Origin: an uncultured Lachnospiraceae bacterium
GTDB taxonomy: Bacteria; Bacillota_A; Clostridia; Lachnospirales; Lachnospiraceae
Assembly (NCBI GenBank): GCA_910588595.1
Contig: CAJUQU010000124.1
Coordinates: 1-10,424, forward strand
DNA: 10,424 bases
Direction of reading: 5' to 3'
In this document: piece after piece, positions 5,958 through 10,424 of the stretch
How the letters are laid out: the number at the start of each line of letters is the position of its first letter
Numbering within the stretch: position 1 is the first letter of the stretch
Made by a program: the position numbers and the translations under genes
Notes under the pieces: model-generated
The model's database searches: none
The model's input: only the letters and a program-made list of their open reading frames with translations
Told to the model about the DNA's origin: nothing

Positions 5958-7484
5958 ATGATTAGTATGAACATGCAGGAATTAAAACAGTTGATCTATA
6001 AAGGCGAAAAAGTAGACATAGAGTGCAAGGAAGCAGAGAGCAATGTGCCGCGTTCTGCCTACGAGTCCTATTCTGCTTTTGCCAATACCAAAGGCGGCTA
6101 TATCATTCTTGGGGTGAAAGAAGACAAAAAGAAAACACTGTCACAAGAAAGATTTATTATACAGGGAATTCATAATGCGAAGAAACAAGTCGAGGATTTC
6201 TGGAACACTATTAACAGCAGCAAGATCAACCGAAATATTCTGAAAGATGAAGATGTATTTATTGTGGAAGAGTCCGGTATTTGTCTGATCGTGATAAAAG
6301 TGCCAAGAGCTGATTATAAAATGCGTCCTGTTTATGTTGGTGAGAATCCATATAAAGGAACATTTAAGCGAAATAATGAAGGTGATTATCACGCAACGGA
6401 ATATGAAATCAGAGGAATGATCCGCGACCAGAACCCGGACGGCAATGATGGGATGATTTTGGAATATTATACAATGAACGATATTGACAAGGAAACACTG
6501 CGGAAATATCGGCAGATCTTTGAAATCAGGAATGATGGACATGTCTGGAATGCCCTTGACGACAAATCGTTTCTGGAGAAACTTGGAGGATACAGAAAGG
6601 ACAGAAGAGAGGGCAAGGAGGGGCTGACACTTGCCGGTCTGATGATGTTTGGAGACGGGCTTGCCATACGGGACGAGTTTGACAATATTTTTATGGATTA
6701 TCGCAACGAAAGCGAAATTACAATGGATATTCGCTGGAATGACAGGATTACCTACGATGGCACATGGGAGAATAATCTGTTTAATTTTTTTACAAAAGTC
6801 ACGCCTAAATTAACGGAGGATTTGAAGAAACCATTTAAGCTTGAGGGAATACAGCGGATTGATGAAACTCCGGTACACAAAGCGGTGAGGGAAGCATTTG
6901 TAAACCTTATCATACATGCCGATTATTTGATGGATGCAGGTGTGTTGAAGGTGATAAAAAGTTCAGATGGTTTCGAGTTTACGAATCCGGGCACGCTGAA
7001 GCTTCCGCTGGAGGATATTTACCGGGGAGGAAATTCAAAATCAAGAAACCCGCATATGCAGACCATGCTTAGAATGGTCGGATTTGGGGACAATGCGGGC
7101 TCTGGCTTTCCCTCCATATTGGCAACTTGGGAGGAAGAGGGCTGGATGCAACCGGAACTGGTAGAAAATACCACCCTTAATCAGGTAACGCTTTATCTCA
7201 AAATGATTCCGGAACATGGGAAACAATCAACAAAAAAAACAGCAGAAAAATCAGCAGAATCAGCAGAAAAATCAGCAGAAACGCAAGAGATATTGTTATC
7301 TGAAAGGCAGAAACAGATACTTGCGTGCATGCAATTAGAAGTATTGTATAAGACAGAAGAGATTGCTGAAAAAATAGGATTAAAAGGACCAAGGACAAGG
7401 CAGCTGCTGAATGAACTGGTGGCAATGGGCAGATTAACCTGCACAGCAGCCACTAAAAACAGGAGGTATATAAGGATCGAATAA
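5958..7484 (+). CDS. AlbA_2 (Schlafen-like) protein with GHKL-type ATPase region and C-terminal winged helix
   Basis: 508 residues, the usual architecture of the COG2865 group often labelled 'ATP-binding protein' or 'RecG-like helicase C-terminal'. Residues 10-155 are the AlbA_2 domain (KVDIECKEAES, then FANTKGGYIILGVKED, then HATEYEIRGMI). Residues 225-420 are the HATPase_c_4 region with N-box-like REAFVNLIIHADY (311-323), FTNPG (341-345), and RNPHMQTMLRMVGFGDNAGSG (363-383). A low-complexity linker of AEKSAES repeats (about 428-442) follows. Residues 448-506 are a winged-helix domain (SERQKQILACM, TEEIAEKIGL, RQLLNELVAMGRL). Such proteins are thought to be nucleic-acid-binding regulators, and some relatives belong to phage-defence or mobile loci. 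The gene looks richer in A and T than the C39-like gene before it, hinting at separate origins. ATG 5958 follows GAAGGCAGG; ATG 5967 is an alternative. Confidence 0.85.
   Translation: MISMNMQELKQLIYKGEKVDIECKEAESNVPRSAYESYSAFANTKGGYIILGVKEDKKKTLSQERFIIQGIHNAKKQVEDFWNTINSSKINRNILKDEDVFIVEESGICLIVIKVPRADYKMRPVYVGENPYKGTFKRNNEGDYHATEYEIRGMIRDQNPDGNDGMILEYYTMNDIDKETLRKYRQIFEIRNDGHVWNALDDKSFLEKLGGYRKDRREGKEGLTLAGLMMFGDGLAIRDEFDNIFMDYRNESEITMDIRWNDRITYDGTWENNLFNFFTKVTPKLTEDLKKPFKLEGIQRIDETPVHKAVREAFVNLIIHADYLMDAGVLKVIKSSDGFEFTNPGTLKLPLEDIYRGGNSKSRNPHMQTMLRMVGFGDNAGSGFPSILATWEEEGWMQPELVENTTLNQVTLYLKMIPEHGKQSTKKTAEKSAESAEKSAETQEILLSERQKQILACMQLEVLYKTEEIAEKIGLKGPRTRQLLNELVAMGRLTCTAATKNRRYIRIE
7241..7282 (+). 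repeat. Two 21-bp tandem repeats inside the AlbA_2 gene linker
   Basis: Two adjacent 21-bp units starting AGCAGAAAAATC (7241-7261 and 7262-7282) differ at one position. Each adds seven residues (AEKSAES, AEKSAET) in frame, so copy number can change without breaking the gene. Confidence 0.8.
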
Positions 7485-7583
7485 GGTAAGGAAAGATGTG
7501 AGATGTGCCAACGGGATAAATATTTCATGAAAACTATGAACTGGGAGAATGGATTTTTACTCGCTACATGCACGTTTTCGTAC

Positions 7584-7634
7584 GGACTTAGCAGTAAATG
7601 CTAAGTCCTGTGTGAACAGTAACTATGGTTCACA
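7584..7634. repeat. Two adjacent perfect hairpins downstream of the AlbA_2 gene
   Basis: GGACTTAGCA (7584-7593) / TGCTAAGTCC (7599-7608) has a 5-nt loop. TGTGAAC (7611-7617) / GTTCACA (7628-7634) has a 10-nt loop. They lie 100 bp after the AlbA_2 stop and upstream of the thrS promoter. Neither is followed by a T-run, so they are not canonical terminators, though the first could still end or stabilise the upstream transcript. Confidence 0.6.
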
Positions 7635-7664
7635 TTCCTGCTTGGGAAATCAATCGTTTCATTA

Positions 7665-7693
7665 TTGACAATCCATAAGGTGAGTGCTATTAT
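7665..7693 (+). promoter_or_regulatory. Sigma-A promoter of the thrS T-box transcript
   Basis: TTGACA (7665-7670), a 17-bp spacer, then TATTAT (7688-7693): close to perfect consensus. The predicted start is near 7700, just before the T-box stem I. Confidence 0.85.
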
Positions 7694-7710
7694 GTTAGAT
7701 AAATCAGCAT

Positions 7711-7960
7711 AGGAAAAAGCGATGACGGAAACAAGTAGCATATCGATTGCAGACAGAGAGAGCATCATTTGGTGGAAGATGTTTATGTGGAGCGTATGTG
7801 AAAACCATTCTTGAGCTGTAATACTGAAAGTAGATGTAAGTATTACCGTACACCTGCGTTAAAGGTTAGGGTTTGTTGGAATCTGAAGTAAAAAATTAAG
7901 GTGGAACCGTGCAAGAAGCACCCTTAAAGATACTGTGGTATCTTTGAGAGTGCTTTTCTT
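7711..7960 (+). ncRNA. Threonine T-box riboswitch (tRNA-sensing leader) of thrS
   Basis: A complete T-box leader. Stem I starts near GCGATGACGGAAACAAGTAG (7719-7738), with an AG-rich box CAGAGAGAG (7754-7762) and the distal GGTGGAAG loop (7771-7778). The specifier is in GTGAAAACCATTCTTGAGC, reading ACC (7804-7806), a threonine codon. The antiterminator is TTAAGG (7896-7901) paired with CCTTAA (7922-7927) and GTGC (7909-7912) with GCAC (7918-7921), leaving the 7-nt bulge UGGAACC (7902-7908). UGGA should pair with a tRNA 3' end UCCA, predicting discriminator base U on the sensed tRNA-Thr. Uncharged tRNA-Thr would stabilise the antiterminator and switch on thrS. The specifier assignment rests on the flanking pattern and matches the downstream enzyme. 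Confidence 0.92.
7918..7960 (+). terminator. T-box attenuator terminator before thrS
   Basis: AAAGATAC (7926-7933) / GTATCTTT (7938-7945) with loop TGTG, extended by GCAC (7918-7921) / GTGC (7950-7953), followed by TTTTCTT. It shares bases 7918-7927 with the antiterminator, so the two folds exclude each other. Confidence 0.9.
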
Positions 7961-8002
7961 ATGTTGATCGAAAAATATTTATTCAAGAAAGGAAATGGTA
8001 AA

Positions 8003-9757
8003 ATGAAGATCAAAATGAAAGACGGTTCCATCCGGGAAGCTGGTTTTGAGGAGGAACTGGGGAAAAACGCATTTCGGCATACGACTGCACACATCCTGGC
8101 ACAGGCAGTAAAAAGACTGTACCCGGATACCAGATGTGCGATCGGTCCGTCTATCGCAGATGGTTTTTACTACGATTTCGACTTTGCCTTCCGTTTTTCG
8201 GAAGAAAATTTTGCTGAGATTGAGGCGGAGATGAGAAAGATCGTAAAAGAAAATCTGCAGCTCAGGCACTTTACGGCAGACCGCAGAAAGGCGATGCAGA
8301 TTATGGTAGAAAGCGATGAGATCTATAAGGTCGAAATGCTGGAGGAACTTCCGGAAGATGAGGAGATCAGTTTTTACCAGCAGGGAGAATATCTGGAAAT
8401 GTGCGCCGGACCGCATGTGGCATACACCAGTGCGATCAAGGCGTTTAAGCTGTTGTCTGTTGCAGGTGCATACTGGCGCGGTGAGGAAAAAAATAAAATG
8501 CTCACCAGGATTTACGGCACATCCTTTCCGAGCGAGGATATGCTGGCAGCGTACTTGAACCGGCTGGAAGAGGCAAAAAGGAGGGATCACAGAAAGTTAG
8601 GAAAAGAATTAGGCTTATTTGCGCTGTTTGAAGAAGGACCGGGATTCCCCTTTTTTCTTCCCAAGGGACTGATATTAAAAAATCTGCTGATCGACTACTG
8701 GAGAAGGCTGCACACAAAAGAAGGGTACGTGGAAATATCCACGCCGATCATGCTGAACCGCCAGCTTTGGGAAACATCCGGGCACTGGGAACATTACAGG
8801 GATTGTATGTATACAACTTCGATCGACGGGGCTGACTTCGCCATAAAACCGATGAGCTGTCCGGGCGGTATGCTCATATACAAGATGGAACCCCGCTCTT
8901 ATCGGGAACTTCCTATGCGTATCAGTGAGCTGGGACTCATACACAGGAACGAAAAGTTGGGTACGTTGCATGGCCTTATGCGCGTTCGCTGCTGCACACA
9001 GGACGATGCCCACATCTTCATGACACCGGAGCAGATACAGGATGAGATCAAAGGTGTCGCCCGCCTGATCGACGAGGTGTATAACGATTTTGGATTTCAA
9101 TATCATGTAGAGTTGTCGACAAGGCCGGAAGATTCCATCGGAAGTGACGAGGACTGGGAAATGGCGACAGACGCTTTAAAAAACGCTTTGGATGCTCTGG
9201 GACTGCCATATATTGTCAATGAGGGGGATGGGGCATTTTATGGACCAAAGATCGATTTCCACCTGGAAGACTCGATCGGAAGGACATGGCAATGTGGGAC
9301 GATCCAGCTGGATTTCCAGCTGCCGCAGCGTTTTGATGCATCGTATATCGGGGAAGATGGAAAAAAACATCGGCCGATTATGATACACAGGGTTGTGTTC
9401 GGTTCGATTGAGCGGTTTATCGGGATCCTGATCGAGCATTTTGCCGGAAAATTTCCACTATGGCTGTCGCCAGTGCAAGTGAAAATATTAACGATCTCGG
9501 ATCAATACATTGACTGCGCAAAAGCGATTGAAATGACTTTGAAAAAAGCAGGGCTGCGCTGCGAAGTGGACGAAAGGGCTGAAAAAATAGGCTGTAAGAT
9601 AAGAACCGCACAGCTGGAAAAAATACCCTACATGCTTGTGATCGGCGAGAAGGAAGTTCAAACGAACAGCGTTTCAGTCCGCAAGAGAGATGCCGGTGAT
9701 CTGGGAAGCATGTCCATCGACCGATTGCTGGAAATCCTTCGTGGGGAGGGGATCTAA
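8003..9757 (+). CDS. thrS: Threonyl-tRNA synthetase, TGS-truncated and with unusual active-site motifs
   Basis: 584 residues; charges tRNA-Thr with threonine in the cytosol. Only a TGS remnant is left (MKIKMKDGSIRE), against about 60 residues in the 640-residue E. coli enzyme. The editing domain is intact: His26 and His30 (HTTAH), Cys134 and His138 (CAGPH). The catalytic core runs from about 195 to 485 with zinc ligands Cys286, His337 and His462. Motif 2 starts at Arg315 and motif 3 has GSIERFIG (Arg471). The anticodon-binding domain is 490-584. Oddities: the usual MNCPGH reads MSCPGG (285-289 region), RNEPSG reads RNEKLG (315-320), and RGFTQDD reads RCCTQDD (329-335). An in-frame ATG at 7961 abuts the terminator T-run and is rejected; ATG 8003 has AAAGGAAA upstream. 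T-box control and divergence suggest an inducible second ThrRS. Confidence 0.92.
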   Translation: MKIKMKDGSIREAGFEEELGKNAFRHTTAHILAQAVKRLYPDTRCAIGPSIADGFYYDFDFAFRFSEENFAEIEAEMRKIVKENLQLRHFTADRRKAMQIMVESDEIYKVEMLEELPEDEEISFYQQGEYLEMCAGPHVAYTSAIKAFKLLSVAGAYWRGEEKNKMLTRIYGTSFPSEDMLAAYLNRLEEAKRRDHRKLGKELGLFALFEEGPGFPFFLPKGLILKNLLIDYWRRLHTKEGYVEISTPIMLNRQLWETSGHWEHYRDCMYTTSIDGADFAIKPMSCPGGMLIYKMEPRSYRELPMRISELGLIHRNEKLGTLHGLMRVRCCTQDDAHIFMTPEQIQDEIKGVARLIDEVYNDFGFQYHVELSTRPEDSIGSDEDWEMATDALKNALDALGLPYIVNEGDGAFYGPKIDFHLEDSIGRTWQCGTIQLDFQLPQRFDASYIGEDGKKHRPIMIHRVVFGSIERFIGILIEHFAGKFPLWLSPVQVKILTISDQYIDCAKAIEMTLKKAGLRCEVDERAEKIGCKIRTAQLEKIPYMLVIGEKEVQTNSVSVRKRDAGDLGSMSIDRLLEILRGEGI

Positions 9758-10222
9758 GAGAATACGGGAATTATGGGATGGAAATGGTAAAATGTAGCCA
9801 TAGAGTACACTATTCATGAGTCGCCGCAGTTGGAAAATCTAACCACGGGTAATTCGGTGTCGGAAAATCCAATGTCGGATTACCCGGCTCTAGACAGGAA
9901 ACGGTACAGCCGCAGGGGAATATGCATTATCGGGTACGCTTCCCCTGCAACACTTGTGAAATCTAAGTTTATGAAATTAAGCAACAGCCATATCCAATTT
10001 GTTATTGACTGTTTGCACCAAAACTCAATCTTATAGTGAAATAATATTTTTTTCCTTACGGGTATTTTACAAGAGATAATTTTTTCTGAATGTATTTAAT
10101 CGATGCCTGTACAGCTAAAGTAATAGGTGAGGATCTGTTTTACTGGTTGTTAAATTAACAGGAACATAAGACCACAAAAATATATACAAATAAATTTTGC
10201 GAAAATAATAATTGAGAATATA
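9758..10222. other. Gene-free stretch with inverted and direct repeats after thrS
   Basis: No convincing gene is present; a 68-codon open frame from 9830 lacks a ribosome site. Perfect inverted repeats are CGGGTAAT (9846-9853) / ATTACCCG (9879-9886) and GCAGGGGAA (9912-9920) / TTCCCCTGC (9940-9948). A 14-bp direct repeat, GTTGGAAAATCTAA (9829-9842) and GTCGGAAAATCCAA (9859-9872), has two differences and a 30-bp period. No stem is followed by a T-run, so no clear thrS terminator is seen. From about 10040 onward the DNA is strongly AT-rich. Confidence 0.55.
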
Positions 10223-10251
10223 TTGAAAAAACTTTGATTTTGTAATATAAT
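10223..10251 (+). promoter_or_regulatory. Strong predicted promoter without an obvious gene
   Basis: TTGAAA (10223-10228), exactly 17 bp, then TATAAT (10246-10251), preceded by AT-rich DNA resembling an UP element. Transcription would run right into the palindromic repeat at the window edge. A ribosome-site-like GGGGG (about 10276-10280) follows, but no ATG, GTG or TTG start is suitably placed. Confidence 0.6.
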
Positions 10252-10334
10252 GTCATCGGTTATTTTGTGCCAGTAGGGGGTAACTATAGTAGCATATAAC
10301 AATTATTTTTTACTGCTTGGATAGAAAATAGCTA

Positions 10335-10424
10335 GAGCGTGTTTGAAAAATCATTCCCGCCATCTATATGCCCCACTTTGCGTGATATTTGCACCGCATT
10401 CAGTCGACGTAGCCCGCTACGCCT
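10335..10424. mobile_element. Left half of a palindromic MITE-like repeat, cut by the window edge
   Basis: The sequence from GAGCGTGTTTGAAAAATC onward differs sharply in composition from the AT-rich DNA before it. It ends in a perfect hairpin CGTAG-CCCG-CTACG (10408-10421), the same core as the centre of the 5003-5173 element on the opposite strand (16 of 17 positions over AGGCGTAGCGGGCT(A/G)CG). If the hairpin is the centre, the other half lies outside the window. The 5' boundary is approximate. Confidence 0.5.

Noticed and set aside
7241..7282. CRISPR-like repeats
   Set aside because: The units are directly adjacent, without spacers, and in frame within a gene.
5958..7484. RecG helicase
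   Set aside because: Databases often label this family RecG-like, but there are no helicase motifs (no Walker A or DEAD/H box), only AlbA_2, a GHKL-like region and a winged helix.
7961..8002. Upstream ATG giving thrS 14 extra residues
   Set aside because: It lies directly on the attenuator T-run with no ribosome site. ATG 8003 has AAAGGAAA upstream and fits the family N-terminus.
9830..10036. 68-codon open frame whose end (MKLSNSHIQFVIDCLHQNSIL) vaguely resembles a transposase start
   Set aside because: No ribosome site, it runs across inverted repeats, and the similarity is too weak to name a family.

Overview
The window reads as a chromosomal segment of a clostridial Firmicute, most likely Lachnospiraceae-like. 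I base this on strong AGGAGG-type ribosome binding sites, a threonine T-box leader, sigma-A promoters of the TTGACA-17-TATTAT type, and short palindromic repeats of the MITE type between genes. No ribosomal RNA, tRNA, CRISPR array or phage structural gene is visible.

Layout. Bases 1-240 hold the start of mscL (minus strand, cut by the window edge). Bases 372-2072 (plus) encode a lone ABC exporter half-transporter whose first codons are overlain by two copies of a 10-bp palindrome, so its 5' end looks rearranged. A hairpin at 2088-2140 separates it from a convergent minus-strand two-gene operon: an XRE regulator with an unrecognised C-terminal domain (2746-3363) and an S51/peptidase E-like enzyme (2173-2733). 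Further right on the minus strand lie a probable broken two-helix membrane protein (3422-3603), a HIT-family protein (3604-4071) and an unrecognised gene with a single-base frameshift (4193-4695). That gene has its own promoter, with a perfect inverted repeat filling the -35/-10 spacer.

Bases 4760-5270 carry no gene. They contain a multi-stem palindromic element (4814-4942) and a 171-bp MITE-like element with 19-bp terminal inverted repeats (5003-5173). Then come two closely spaced plus-strand genes: a membrane-anchored C39-like papain-fold protein (5271-5948) and an AlbA_2/Schlafen-like protein with a GHKL-type ATPase segment and a C-terminal winged helix (5958-7484). They may work together, but nothing in the sequence proves it.

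Bases 7485-8002 hold two hairpins, a near-consensus promoter and a complete threonine T-box attenuator (specifier ACC, bulge UGGAACC). This controls thrS (8003-9757), a threonyl-tRNA synthetase with most of its TGS domain missing and unusual substitutions in normally invariant active-site motifs. This suggests an inducible second ThrRS rather than the housekeeping copy. The last 670 bases are AT-rich and mostly non-coding. They include inverted repeats, a strong orphan promoter (10223-10251) and, at the right edge, half of another palindromic repeat whose central hairpin matches that of the 5003-5173 element.

The best candidates for something new are the divergent T-box-controlled ThrRS, the C39-like/AlbA_2 gene pair, and the palindromic element families that share a core hairpin.
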